Source of the DNA: a virus
Direction: 5' to 3' (one strand)
Length of the DNA stretch: 64,000 nucleotides
IMG/VR virus record: IMGVR_UViG_3300036818_000127
Span: 45,418 to 109,417 of that record
Shown: piece after piece, positions 32,427 to 40,191 of the stretch
Layout of the letters: the number at the start of each line of letters is the position of its first letter
Numbering within the stretch: the first letter of the stretch is position 1
Notes under the pieces: model-generated
Seen by the model: only the letters and a program-made list of their open reading frames with translations
The model's database searches: none
Told to the model about the DNA's origin: nothing
Made by a program: the position numbers and the translations under genes

Positions 32427-34442
32427 ATGATAACAAAAAAAGAGAAAGACCTCGAAAAACTGGCACTATGGAATAACCCGATGAGAGCAGCTTTTGAGCC
32501 ACGAACAGAACGTCATATTGTGGCGGCCCCCTCGAATGTCGAGACTACTGAAGAAGCTGTCAACCCTGCTGACCATCCTGTTATAGAATCGCACTCTTCT
32601 GTATGTGTCTCAACTCCAGAGCAGGTCCATGATATTGCACAGCAACTTCAAGGCAATGCTACCTATGTTATGGACCTGGAGACGACAGGGTTAAACCCTC
32701 GACAGAACAAGATCATTACCATAGCATTCGGTACTCCTGATCAGGTCTACATTATTGATGTGAGAAGGTTTCATTCAGCTTCAGAGAGTCTTCGAACTCT
32801 CTGGTGCGAGGCATTGCAGAGGCTCTTTCACCGAGAGGATATTGTGTGGGCTGGGCATAACCTGAAGTTCGACTGGTCTTTCGTGGCTGTCCAGTTCGGG
32901 GTACGGATGAGGCGGGTGTATGACACGATGATAGTAGAGAAGCTAATTCACAATGGCGCGAGGGTTTCTGCATCCCTCAAGAATGCCGCCGCTCGCTATG
33001 GTATTGCTGTCTCGAAGGAAGAGGTCAACTACTTCATTGGTCTGGACCAACGCCCGAAAGAGTGGTCAGCGCCAATCCCTCCTGCCCAGATCACCTATAT
33101 TGAACAGGACATCATTGTCCCCCACCAGCTTATAGCTTCCCAGCAGGTAGAAATAGATAGGCAGTCTTTGGGCCAAGTTATTGAACTTGAGAATGCTGCC
33201 CTCCCAGCAATAGCTTCTATTGAAGTCAATGGGCTACTAGTGGATGTTGCAAGGTGGCGCCATATCCTGGAGGCAAAGCTGGCCAGGAAAGAAAAGTTAG
33301 AAGGGGAATTGAAATCCGTCTTATCAAATGCTCTTGCAGATAAGGCAGAGCAGGATACTGACGGTAAACTTTTTTCAGTACGTCCCGACATCCATATCAA
33401 CCTAGGCTCGCGCGATCAGCTTCTCTCAGCACTGGCATGCCTTGGTGTACGGGTAGATGATACGAAAGCCGAGAGCCTAGAGGAAGTAAAGGGTCAACAT
33501 GATTCTGTGGGCCAGCTATTAGACTGGAAGAACCTTGAAAAGTTCATTACTGCTTTCGGAGACTCTGTTCTCGGGAAAGTTGAAGAGGATAGCCGCATCC
33601 ATGCCACCTTTGAACAGCTAGGAGCAGTGTCTGGTCGGATCATCTGCCGAGATCCAAACCTCCAGCAGATACCTAAGTCCAACAATCATGATGAGGATAT
33701 CCGTAGTTGCTTCGTGGCCCCATCTGGATACAAGTTCTTAGTAGCGGACCTCTCTAACATCGAACTGCGCATCCTGGCCGAGGTATCTGGTGACCCTACC
33801 ATGCTCCGCTTCTTTGATGAAGGAAAGGACCTTCATGCAGAAACAGCGAGGCTTATGTTCAAGCTTGGCCCTGATGTTGATACCAAGAAGCACTTGATCA
33901 ATGGGGTAAAGGCTAGGGATATTGCTAAGACCATCAACTTTGGGATTGCCTATGGTATGGGTCCTGGAGGGCTGGCGGCACGTATCGGAGTTGATCCCGA
34001 TGCAGCTAAGAAGCTTCTCTCAACATACAAAGAGACATACAAGGGAGTAGTCACATACCTAGACCAGTCATCACGGGAGGCAATTAATCAGAAGTATGTC
34101 ACCTCCCTCTCCGGCAGGCGCAGGACCTTTCTCCCAGAAACTCTTGCTGATAGGCAGTCACGCGGAGAGGCAGAGCGAGCTGCAAGAAACCACCCGATCC
34201 AGGGAGCCAATGCCGATATCCTTAAACGAGCATTGGCACTACTCTCTGAACAATTGCCAGAAGACGTGCATATAGTGCTTACTGTACATGATGAAATTTG
34301 TTTAGAGGCACCAGATATTAAAGTAGAGGAAGCAACCAACATCTTAAAAGAGTGCATGATGCAGGCATGTAGGAAGTTTTTACACAGGGTAGAGATACCA
34401 GAGATTGACGTATTAGTAGCAGGATACTGGATCAAGGGTTAA
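32427..34442 (+). CDS. polA: Family A DNA polymerase with 3'-5' exonuclease, 671 aa
   Basis: The exonuclease domain has Asp83 and Glu85 in VMDLETTGLNP, GHNLKFDW near 147-154 and YIEQDIIVPHQ near 222. The polymerase domain has motif A FLVADLSNIELRILAEVSGD, motif B RDIAKTINFGIAYGMG and motif C VLTVHDEICLE. It is shorter than chromosomal Pol I because the 5'-3' exonuclease domain is missing, as in phage and plasmid enzymes. Proofreading and synthesis residues all appear intact. It belongs to the replication module but is under the shared regulon promoter. Confidence 0.92.
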   Translation: MITKKEKDLEKLALWNNPMRAAFEPRTERHIVAAPSNVETTEEAVNPADHPVIESHSSVCVSTPEQVHDIAQQLQGNATYVMDLETTGLNPRQNKIITIAFGTPDQVYIIDVRRFHSASESLRTLWCEALQRLFHREDIVWAGHNLKFDWSFVAVQFGVRMRRVYDTMIVEKLIHNGARVSASLKNAAARYGIAVSKEEVNYFIGLDQRPKEWSAPIPPAQITYIEQDIIVPHQLIASQQVEIDRQSLGQVIELENAALPAIASIEVNGLLVDVARWRHILEAKLARKEKLEGELKSVLSNALADKAEQDTDGKLFSVRPDIHINLGSRDQLLSALACLGVRVDDTKAESLEEVKGQHDSVGQLLDWKNLEKFITAFGDSVLGKVEEDSRIHATFEQLGAVSGRIICRDPNLQQIPKSNNHDEDIRSCFVAPSGYKFLVADLSNIELRILAEVSGDPTMLRFFDEGKDLHAETARLMFKLGPDVDTKKHLINGVKARDIAKTINFGIAYGMGPGGLAARIGVDPDAAKKLLSTYKETYKGVVTYLDQSSREAINQKYVTSLSGRRRTFLPETLADRQSRGEAERAARNHPIQGANADILKRALALLSEQLPEDVHIVLTVHDEICLEAPDIKVEEATNILKECMMQACRKFLHRVEIPEIDVLVAGYWIKG

Positions 34443-34451
34443 GTAGTAGAA

Positions 34452-34658
34452 ATGATCATTGAAGTCTTACGCGCACCAAAAAGAGTACTGTATCATCAGG
34501 AATGCTATGTAGAGCAGAAAGATGATACAGTATATGGTGTACTAAGACTTCGTGATGGGGGTAAGTGTGTAGCCTGCGGGAAGGTCATAGCAGCCGGCCC
34601 ACATTCTCGTAGGGAGGAAGAAATCCCCGCCAAGTTAGAACAATTGACCTTGTTTTGA
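34452..34658 (+). CDS. Small zinc-binding protein, 68 aa
   Basis: It has HQECYVEQKDDTVYG followed by CVACGKVIAAGPHS, so His/Cys and CxxC ligands suggest one zinc site. It starts 9 bases after the polymerase. Its last codons, LEQLTLF, are copied into the duplication at 20.3 kb. Confidence 0.55.
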   Translation: MIIEVLRAPKRVLYHQECYVEQKDDTVYGVLRLRDGGKCVACGKVIAAGPHSRREEEIPAKLEQLTLF

Positions 34659-34840
34659 GAGGAAAAGAGATGCATAAGAGCGGCAAAACCAGCATGTGCT
34701 TCAGATGGGCCTGTAGTGCCATTCTGGTGGTTTTATGGTCAAGTAGGGTAATCTATCCTTATCTGGGTGTATGGCCCACTCCTGGACTCTACAACCAAAA
34801 AGTTGTAGAAAAATCTAGAAATAGTAGAAGGAAATTGAAG
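34635..34840 (+). repeat. 206-bp duplication, copy 2
   Basis: This is the plus-strand counterpart of 20134-20339. It covers the end of the preceding gene, the small ORF at 34670 and the leader AAAAAGTTGTAGA ... AGTAGAAGGAAATTGAAG. A third, partial copy of the leader lies at 52729-52764. Confidence 0.75.
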
Positions 34841-34858
34841 GAAGGTGGCAATGACTAA
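34670..34858 (+). CDS. Small ORF in the duplication, 62 aa
   Basis: It follows GAGAGGAAAAGAG and encodes MHKSGKTSMCFRWACSAILV then a hydrophobic middle and the basic tail KSRNSRRKLKEGGND. The frame is also open in copy 1. Its end overlaps the start of the LuxR-type gene, so it may be a translated leader. Confidence 0.35.
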   Translation: MHKSGKTSMCFRWACSAILVVLWSSRVIYPYLGVWPTPGLYNQKVVEKSRNSRRKLKEGGND

Positions 34859-35336
34859 TAGTCAATTATCAGGGCGTGAAACTGAGGTACTGCAACTTGT
34901 AGCGCAAGGTCGTGATGACGATGACATTGCTAAGATCCTTGTGCTTAGCGCAAACACAGTACGGGCACATCTAATGAATATCCGAAAAAAGCTTGGATAC
35001 AAAAAGTGTTCGCATAAAGAAGCTGGATCAATACGCGTGAGATTGACTATCTATGCATTAGAATCTGGCATAGTGAAGCTGGAGGGAATTTCCATGGAAA
35101 AGAACTATACACCAGAAGAAGAGCAGCGTATTCGAGAACTAGTACAACAGATAGAAATGAACTTCAATGCCTTTGGTCCGATGCTCGAAGAGTTATTTAC
35201 CATCTATGAAGGCTATGAAGAGCATCATGTAAAGACACTGCAATTATTGCTAGAAGCGATGAATGAGGTAAACTTCGTAGAGATACAGCGAGGCATTAAA
35301 AAAAAGGAGAATTCGCAAGATGACCGTTTATGTTGA
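34851..35336 (+). CDS. LuxR-type helix-turn-helix protein, 161 aa
   Basis: The start at 34851 follows GAAGGAAGGTGGCA. LSGRETEVLQLVAQGRDDDD then IAKILVLSANTVRAHLMNIR is a LuxR/GerE DNA-binding domain. A helical C-terminal extension of ~85 residues (IRELVQQIEMNFNAFGPMLE) may mediate dimerisation. It resembles 27602-27904 in the DNA-binding part. Confidence 0.75.
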   Translation: MTNSQLSGRETEVLQLVAQGRDDDDIAKILVLSANTVRAHLMNIRKKLGYKKCSHKEAGSIRVRLTIYALESGIVKLEGISMEKNYTPEEEQRIRELVQQIEMNFNAFGPMLEELFTIYEGYEEHHVKTLQLLLEAMNEVNFVEIQRGIKKKENSQDDRLC

Positions 35337-35637
35337 TGAACTGATGAGCTGTCTGCCTACTAGAAAATGGCCCTACAAGAAAGCATGCCATATGCGAGCA
35401 GACACAGAAGATGAATTGCATACCTTTGCTGCAAAGATAGGATTGAAGAGAGAATGGTATCAGAACCATCACCGAAATCCTGTTATGTGGCATTATGACC
35501 TTAATGCAGGGAAGCGAAAGGAGGCCATACAAAAGGGAGCCAGGGCTATCACGTGGCGTGAAATGGCGGCGATGATTACTGGAAAACCTCCATACAATCC
35601 AGATCTAGAGACAAAAGAGAAAGGGGGAACTCCGTGA
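35320..35637 (+). CDS. DUF4031-like protein, 105 aa
   Basis: MTVYVDELMSCLPTRKWPYK then ACHMRADTEDELHTFAAKIG and LKREWYQNHHRNPVMWHYDL resembles the short DUF4031-type proteins common on plasmids and phages, which begin VYVDE and have a conserved W-Q-x-H-H-Y region. The function of that family is unknown. It overlaps the LuxR gene and the next gene. Confidence 0.6.
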   Translation: MTVYVDELMSCLPTRKWPYKKACHMRADTEDELHTFAAKIGLKREWYQNHHRNPVMWHYDLNAGKRKEAIQKGARAITWREMAAMITGKPPYNPDLETKEKGGTP

Positions 35638-36047
35638 CACCAGCAGCAGTTATTGCTCGCATCAAAAAGTCAGGACTGCTCAATATCAGCTACATGCGAT
35701 ACAATCCGCCGCTTGTTGTAGATGATGTGGCATATCAGTGCTCATTTGGAGTAAGTCTCCATGTCGAAAAGAAATTTGGCACGAGAATCCAATGTGATGC
35801 GATCCTCGTAGAAGCTCTAGGATCGATGTCAGGGCGTCAAGCCCAGCAGAAGATAGACGTATGCAAGAACCGCATGGAAACGGCAGCTATGACCGATCAG
35901 GGCTCTCTTAACTATGGTGTAAGAGAGAAGGTCAGTAGTCCTGCTGGGAAGGCGGTAAAGAAAGCCGACCCAACTGAGGTTCAATTGAAGAAGATGCGGA
36001 AGCGCGGCCAGCAACTTGCTAAGACAATCCAGTATCCTGCGAGATGA
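35634..36047 (+). CDS. Unknown protein, 137 aa, GTG start
   Basis: GAAAGGGGGAACTCC precedes GTG at 35634, overlapping the previous stop. The N-terminal half is mixed alpha/beta; the C terminus is strongly basic (QLKKMRKRGQQLAKTIQYPA), so nucleic-acid binding is possible. Confidence 0.55.
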   Translation: MTPAAVIARIKKSGLLNISYMRYNPPLVVDDVAYQCSFGVSLHVEKKFGTRIQCDAILVEALGSMSGRQAQQKIDVCKNRMETAAMTDQGSLNYGVREKVSSPAGKAVKKADPTEVQLKKMRKRGQQLAKTIQYPAR

Positions 36048-36059
36048 AAGAGGTGAGAT

Positions 36060-36338
36060 ATGAGCGAACAAAACAAGCCACTTTTGATGAATAGCCGTCT
36101 TGAAATCCCATTTGGCATTCCCGATCATAAAGGAGATGTCGTCCTATCAAGAAAAGCGGCAGAGGAATTAGTACAGAGGTTCAAAGAAACAAGGGAGATA
36201 GACATCGAGCATGGCGGGACGTTCAAAATACTGAATGTTTTTCTTGAGTACAACCTCAATGACCAGGACATAGGTGAGATCGTGGTGTCTGGAGAGTTCC
36301 CGATCATGCTGCCGAGGGTTGACGAAGGGGAGTTCTAA
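36060..36338 (+). CDS. Unknown protein, 92 aa
   Basis: AAGAGGTGAGAT precedes the ATG. It contains VLSRKAAEELVQRFKETREI and an acidic DQDIGEIVVSGEFPIMLP. It is the last gene before the terminator at 36348-36385. Confidence 0.55.
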   Translation: MSEQNKPLLMNSRLEIPFGIPDHKGDVVLSRKAAEELVQRFKETREIDIEHGGTFKILNVFLEYNLNDQDIGEIVVSGEFPIMLPRVDEGEF

Positions 36339-36347
36339 TGGTGAGGC

Positions 36348-36385
36348 AAAAAGGAGGGATAGCATCTAAACTATCCCTCCTTTTT
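36348..36385. terminator. Bidirectional terminator between the replication operon and array 1
   Basis: AAAAAGGAGGGATAG at 36348-36362 pairs perfectly with its complement at 36371-36385, so a T-run follows on either strand. It ends the plus operon and, on the minus strand, would end transcripts that cross array 1. Confidence 0.85.
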
Positions 36386-36396
36386 ATGCATCAAAA

Positions 36397-36656
36397 ATTG
36401 CAGTACCCTCAAGGCGGGTCGATGGATTGCAACTCGACAGGAATGCGCGGCCAGGTCTCTAGCATGATCAATTGCAGTACCCTCAAGGCGGGTCGATGGA
36501 TTGCAACTGGAATATCCTCTCCAGTAGATATCAACATACATCGGATTGCAGTACCCTCAAGGCGGGTCGATGGATTGCAACTTAGAAAGTCATTCGAGAG
36601 ACACTTCCCTGATTTTGTATTGCAGTACCCTCAAGGCGGGTCGATGGATTGCAACT
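36397..36656 (-). CRISPR. CRISPR array 1: four 38-bp repeats, three 36-nt spacers
   Basis: Identical 38-bp repeats begin at 36397, 36471, 36545 and 36619 (period 74). On the plus strand each starts ATTGCAGTACCC and ends GGATTGCAACT. Spacers occupy 36435-36470, 36509-36544 and 36583-36618 and differ from one another. Read on the minus strand the repeat starts AGTTGCAATCC, contains a GACCC...GGGT stem and ends TACTGCAAT, the more usual CRISPR direction. It would then be co-transcribed behind 36827-37201 and end at the 36348 terminator. No cas genes are nearby. Confidence 0.85.
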
Positions 36657-36826
36657 GCCGCAGCATATAAATCTTGAAAGACCCTACCACTCAACTTTTA
36701 TCGCATGAGCCCTCTCTTGATCTTCTCAGCGCGGTGATTTCTTTTGTTTTGCTAAGGAAAAGCATACCAGATCTGTCAAGTTTCGCAAATTGGTTTTTGT
36801 TAAAATATGGCGTCGATTTGCGAGGA
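36657..36826. other. Gap between array 1 and the next gene
   Basis: No gene or repeat is supported here. The stretch is AT-rich near 36775-36815 and could hold the leader side of array 1 if the array is read from the minus strand. Confidence 0.3.
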
Positions 36827-37201
36827 TCAATATCCCCTATGTTCCTTGTATTCTAGATACTGCCTCTTAACCTCATTGACTATGTTTTGTTTGACCTCAT
36901 CATCAGTTACATTTTTCTCTCTAATGATCTTTTCTGTCATTACTTTTACTTCTATTTGCCCCAAAGCATCAAGGTCACTAAACCCCCACTTTACAGCATA
37001 ATCGCTAAAAACCTGCTCCCGCTCCTGTTTTTCCTTTGCGAAGACATTTTCTGAAGGCATAGTAGCCTTTTTTGTCTGGATGATCTTATTGTATGTCATC
37101 ACCTCAATTTTATCAAGACGCTGTTCTACTCCCGTCAGACGGTCTTCCTGTTCTACAGCCTTGTACCCTTGAAGATAGCGATATTCTTCTTCGTGATCCA
37201 T
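36827..37201 (-). CDS. Charged helical protein, 124 aa
   Basis: The start at 37201 (MDHEEEYRYLQGYKAVEQED) follows AAAGGAGAAAACT. The protein is a long charged helix (RLTGVEQRLDKIEVMTYNKI, EVKVMTEKIIREKNVTDDEV) like the coiled-coil protein at 129-470. It sits between the two arrays and upstream of array 1 on the minus strand. It has no resemblance to a known Cas protein. Confidence 0.6.
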   Translation of the reverse strand: MDHEEEYRYLQGYKAVEQEDRLTGVEQRLDKIEVMTYNKIIQTKKATMPSENVFAKEKQEREQVFSDYAVKWGFSDLDALGQIEVKVMTEKIIREKNVTDDEVKQNIVNEVKRQYLEYKEHRGY

Positions 37202-37304
37202 AGTTTTCTCCTTTGTGTATACAAAAAACCCACAGAACCCTAGTATACTCCCACTGATCAACATCGAAATTCTTGGCAGTGAGTTCTGAGGGTAGGGTAA
37301 AAAG

Positions 37305-37336
37305 AAAGAGGGATAGTGTAGATGCTATCCCTCTTT
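37305..37336 (-). terminator. Terminator after array 2
   Basis: AAAGAGGGATAG at 37305-37316 pairs perfectly with CTATCCCTCTTT at 37325-37336. On the minus strand TTTCTTTTTACCC follows. The hairpin is a close relative of the one flanking array 1. Confidence 0.75.
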
Positions 37337-37337
37337 A

Positions 37338-37586
37338 AATATACCCTCAGATGGATCGATGGAAATGAAAAGTATTAGTCACCTAATTCAGTTGCAGTAT
37401 CCTCAGATGGATCGAAAAGTAAATCTGAACTATCGACTAAAGTAGTTGCAGTACCCTACCAACGGGTCGAATTGGTTAAAGTAGAGAGTATACCCCTATA
37501 CAGTTGCAGTACCCTCTAACGGGTCTAAGTGCAGAAAGCGAGTATCAAACATATGAATACCGTTGCAGTATCCTAGCTCGGATCAA
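37338..37586 (-). CRISPR. CRISPR-like array 2 with covarying ~23-bp hairpin repeats
   Basis: Five units recur every 54-59 bases, with plus-strand anchors GTTGCAGTA at 37391, 37445, 37503 and 37562 and a degraded first unit near 37340. On the minus strand each repeat is GAYCC, a 6-7 base variable loop, GGRT and the tail ACTGCAAC. The stem changes in step: GACCC with GGGT, GATCC with GGAT. Spacers of 31-36 bases are unrelated. The minus-strand distal unit is degraded, as is common at the end of CRISPR arrays. It lies behind the 37631 gene. Confidence 0.65.
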
Positions 37587-37630
37587 CAGAGCTAGGATAC
37601 CAGCACTCCCTCTATCTGTCAAGTCGGATT

Positions 37631-37927
37631 CTATAGTTCCTCTTCATAGGCAGTTCGCAATGGCTGCAATGACTCCTCATACTGAGAACGTAATTCCTGC
37701 TCAGCATCCTCTCGTGTCTTGAATGGCCCTTGGTCTTCTCCCTCGGAATAGAGGCCATCCTTAGTCCCTCGCTGGTAGCCGTACCATCCATCATCCTGCT
37801 GAAATGTCACCATCTCAATCCCGTCTTGCCCACCACCCCAGCTTAGCGGACCAGGGATACCTACAGGGGCTTTCTCACTCAGTTGAACAATTTCTAAGGT
37901 CTGCTTTCTCATCTCTTCATTTGCCAT
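37631..37927 (-). CDS. Unknown protein, 98 aa
   Basis: It contains a Gly-rich segment (KAPVGIPGPLSWGGGQDGIE) and a charged helical C terminus (EDQGPFKTREDAEQELRSQY). It is the last gene of the operon from promoter copy 10, with array 2 directly downstream. Confidence 0.55.
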   Translation of the reverse strand: MANEEMRKQTLEIVQLSEKAPVGIPGPLSWGGGQDGIEMVTFQQDDGWYGYQRGTKDGLYSEGEDQGPFKTREDAEQELRSQYEESLQPLRTAYEEEL

Positions 37928-37978
37928 GATTCTTTTCGCTTTCTTTCTAAAACTAAAACTACCTAGCTACTATTCTAC

Positions 37979-38326
37979 TCAGGAATCCCGCAGGGAATGC
38001 GGTTTTTTCTGTGACTTTTTGTTTCCCTCTTCGATGCGTACTCCATCCTCATCGAAGAGGTCCCAGGGATATGTATTTTCAGAGACACTAAGAGGTGTAG
38101 GTTTGAGCATCGATACGTTTCGCTCATGCCATGCTTTTGCCTTTGCGATATCCTCTTCTGTGGCAGGTGCTAAATCCTCGCTCTCGTATTCATAGGTACC
38201 GCCTGTGTGCAGCAAGGTTGCGAAGATCTTCTTATCCTGGATACGCTCTACTCTAGCGCAAACAGTACCACCAATAGCATCAACGATTTTAACAATTCGT
38301 CCGATTTGATAGGTTATTTCTGACAT
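37979..38326 (-). CDS. Unknown protein, 115 aa
   Basis: AGGAGG lies 5 bases before the ATG and overlaps the stop codon region of the 29-residue gene upstream. The first half is beta-rich (QIGRIVKIVDAIGGTVCARV, KIFATLLHTGGTYEYE), suggesting a small barrel; the C terminus is basic. Confidence 0.55.
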   Translation of the reverse strand: MSEITYQIGRIVKIVDAIGGTVCARVERIQDKKIFATLLHTGGTYEYESEDLAPATEEDIAKAKAWHERNVSMLKPTPLSVSENTYPWDLFDEDGVRIEEGNKKSQKKPHSLRDS

Positions 38327-38327
38327 G

Positions 38328-38417
38328 TTACCTCCTATATCTTATGCAATCGATAATCTCAAACAGTATAAATACTCCTACTACAGCAAGAGCAGCTATC
38401 GTCCCTAATTGTCCCAT
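38328..38417 (-). CDS. Very short membrane protein, 29 aa
   Basis: GAGGAGATAGCACAA precedes the ATG at 38417. The peptide MGQLGTIAALAVVGVFILFE then IIDCIRYRR is one membrane span with a basic cytosolic end. Its last codons contain the ribosome site of the next gene. Confidence 0.55.
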   Translation of the reverse strand: MGQLGTIAALAVVGVFILFEIIDCIRYRR

Positions 38418-38484
38418 TTGTGCTATCTCCTCTGCAAAACTGTCTAGGAATATTCCAAAAATATTCCTGGACCAATTCCCAAGC

Positions 38485-38889
38485 TCATCCAATATCCGTC
38501 AGCAGATCATCGAAGTAGCGGAAATGGGTACCGAGCCTTTGGAGTATTTCCTGATCACCTTCGACCTCTTGGTAGAGATCATACTCTGGACTGTCGAGCA
38601 TATCAAGCACTCGTTGTGGACAGGAAGTATGTAGTTGTTCAGTTTGCTTCTGGCAAAGCCTGTACCGACATCCAAGTTTTGGATGTTTCTCTACAACTCC
38701 AGCATCAATTAGCTCTTTGAGGGCATCATCATACTGTGTCCCTGGGATGCGACAGTCAAGCTGCCCTCTATCAACTCCAAGCTTATCGCAGATCGTCCAC
38801 CCTGCAATATAGGAGCCTTTCGGTGGCATCGTACTTGAGACGATAACCCCTAACATGTTCTGGGCAATAGGACTAAATTGTTCGCTCAT
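38485..38889 (-). CDS. Winged-helix-like protein, 134 aa
   Basis: A region around residues 35-75 (LGVDRGQLDCRIPGTQYDDA then LKELIDAGVVEKHPKLGCRY) has the helix-helix-wing order of a winged helix. The C terminus is acidic and helical. It overlaps the preceding gene by 4 bases. Confidence 0.5.
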   Translation of the reverse strand: MSEQFSPIAQNMLGVIVSSTMPPKGSYIAGWTICDKLGVDRGQLDCRIPGTQYDDALKELIDAGVVEKHPKLGCRYRLCQKQTEQLHTSCPQRVLDMLDSPEYDLYQEVEGDQEILQRLGTHFRYFDDLLTDIG

Positions 38890-39125
38890 TTCTGGAAAAC
38901 CCTTTCTTGTAGTGATAGAGCAGCAAAGAGACCCTCTGCCTCTTCAATAATTATCTGCTGGAATTCCGACGATTCCCCTGCTTCATCGCAGGTAGCGCGA
39001 AAATCAGTGCCTATATCAAAGAAGTGCATCGTTGCTGGCGATTGGCGCATCCAGATTGGATACCTAGAAAGATCTTCTTTAGGCACTTCTTTACCTAAAA
39101 GATCGATAAGATTATTGTCACTCAT
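38886..39125 (-). CDS. Unknown protein, 79 aa
   Basis: The start at 39125 (MSDNNLIDLLGKEVPKEDLS) follows AAAGGAAAAGGA; the longer frame upstream overlaps another gene and looks unrelated in composition. The end is helical and acidic. Confidence 0.5.
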   Translation of the reverse strand: MSDNNLIDLLGKEVPKEDLSRYPIWMRQSPATMHFFDIGTDFRATCDEAGESSEFQQIIIEEAEGLFAALSLQERVFQK

Positions 39126-39144
39126 TCCTTTTCCTTTATACCTT

Positions 39145-39531
39145 CTACCTGCATTCAGCTTCCTTGCTCTGTGCAATAGATATAGCCTTTTGCACCTTTT
39201 TATTAAGGGTACGGTATCGGCTAACTTCCTTTTGCCATGTTTTAACGGGCCAAGCTTCTTTACTCCCCTTGGTTGATTGAATAGAGGGTATGAGGCCGCT
39301 ATGCATTTGAGCATATAAAGCTCGGATATGCTCAGGAGCATAACCAATACTGCCAAAATACTTATCATGGTCACCGATGATCTCGAATGCTTGCAATGCT
39401 AGGACTTCATATTCCTGTTCACATTTGCCAAATTCATCTATGGCATCTACAATCTCTTCATATGCATATCGTGTCAATCCTGCTGCAAGAAATCGAGCAT
39501 GAACATCTCTCTCAGGGACCTGTACGGCCAT
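39145..39531 (-). CDS. Helical protein, 128 aa, first gene of operon
   Basis: AAAGAGGAAACTAA precedes the ATG. It is helical with an acidic middle and basic C terminus (KTWQKEVSRYRTLNKKVQKA). It lies directly behind promoter copy 10. Confidence 0.55.
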   Translation of the reverse strand: MAVQVPERDVHARFLAAGLTRYAYEEIVDAIDEFGKCEQEYEVLALQAFEIIGDHDKYFGSIGYAPEHIRALYAQMHSGLIPSIQSTKGSKEAWPVKTWQKEVSRYRTLNKKVQKAISIAQSKEAECR

Positions 39532-39575
39532 TTAGTTTCCTCTTTCTTTACTAGTAGCCTTCTTGATCTATCCTA

Positions 39576-39604
39576 GGTATAGCATATCTTCCATAAACTG
39601 TCAA
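39576..39604 (-). promoter_or_regulatory. Regulon promoter copy 10 (minus)
   Basis: Minus-strand TTGACA (39604-39599), conserved spacer and TATACC (39581-39576), the only copy with a changed -10 box. It is back to back with copy 11 across about 108 bases. Confidence 0.8.
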
Positions 39605-39712
39605 TACTTTTCACTATGAATATTCCCTCATTTCAAAATATCCCTAAAACTGCCTATAGCATACCAGGCAGGTCCAGTTTTGTGTAGCACTAAATATTCA
39701 CCCTCAAACCTA

Positions 39713-39741
39713 TTGACAGTTTATGGAAGATATGCTATACT
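39713..39741 (+). promoter_or_regulatory. Regulon promoter copy 11 (plus)
   Basis: TTGACA at 39713-39718, conserved spacer and TATACT at 39736-39741, with AATATTCACCC upstream of the -35. Confidence 0.85.
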
Positions 39742-39786
39742 TAGGATAGATAAGAGAGTACTACTAGTAAAGAAAGAGGAAACCAA

Positions 39787-40164
39787 ATGACACAGTTACT
39801 TACCGAGCAAGAAGTTGAAGTCATGAGTGAAGAGCTTAAAATTATCGCCCTTATCTTCACCGAAGACTATTGGGGAAAAGATCCAGAAAAAACAAAGTGG
39901 TATGAAAGCGATCCCGAATATAAGGGGTACATCGCCCAGCATGCTGAAATATATCGAACACTCCTACATGATGGCAATAGAAAGGAAGAGATTAGAAGGG
40001 AGAATAAAAGGAAAGAAAAGAGAGAAAGTAGAAAAGAGTATATAAAAGGTATTCATGCCCTAGGCTTGACAGTTGCAGAGGTTGAGCATCCATACAGTCA
40101 GGCAGCGAGGGATGCCTCTCTAAGGAGAGAAATCCGAAGCGAAGCATATGCAAACAGGTACTAA
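39787..40164 (+). CDS. Charged helical protein, 125 aa
   Basis: The middle is extremely basic (KEEIRRENKRKEKRESRKEY), flanked by acidic helices. AAAGAGGAAACCAA precedes the ATG. It is the first gene behind promoter copy 11. It may bind nucleic acid by charge; no family is recognised. Confidence 0.6.
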   Translation: MTQLLTEQEVEVMSEELKIIALIFTEDYWGKDPEKTKWYESDPEYKGYIAQHAEIYRTLLHDGNRKEEIRRENKRKEKRESRKEYIKGIHALGLTVAEVEHPYSQAARDASLRREIRSEAYANRY

Positions 40165-40191
40165 AATTAGTACCTAGAAAGGAGCAACAAA

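Noticed and set aside
36338-36670. A 110-residue frame across array 1
   Set aside because: Its repetitive sequence is only the translation of the 38-bp CRISPR repeats; no ribosome site precedes it.
38886-39374. 162-residue version of the 79-aa protein
   Set aside because: The upstream half overlaps 39145-39531 in another frame and the downstream ATG has a better ribosome site.
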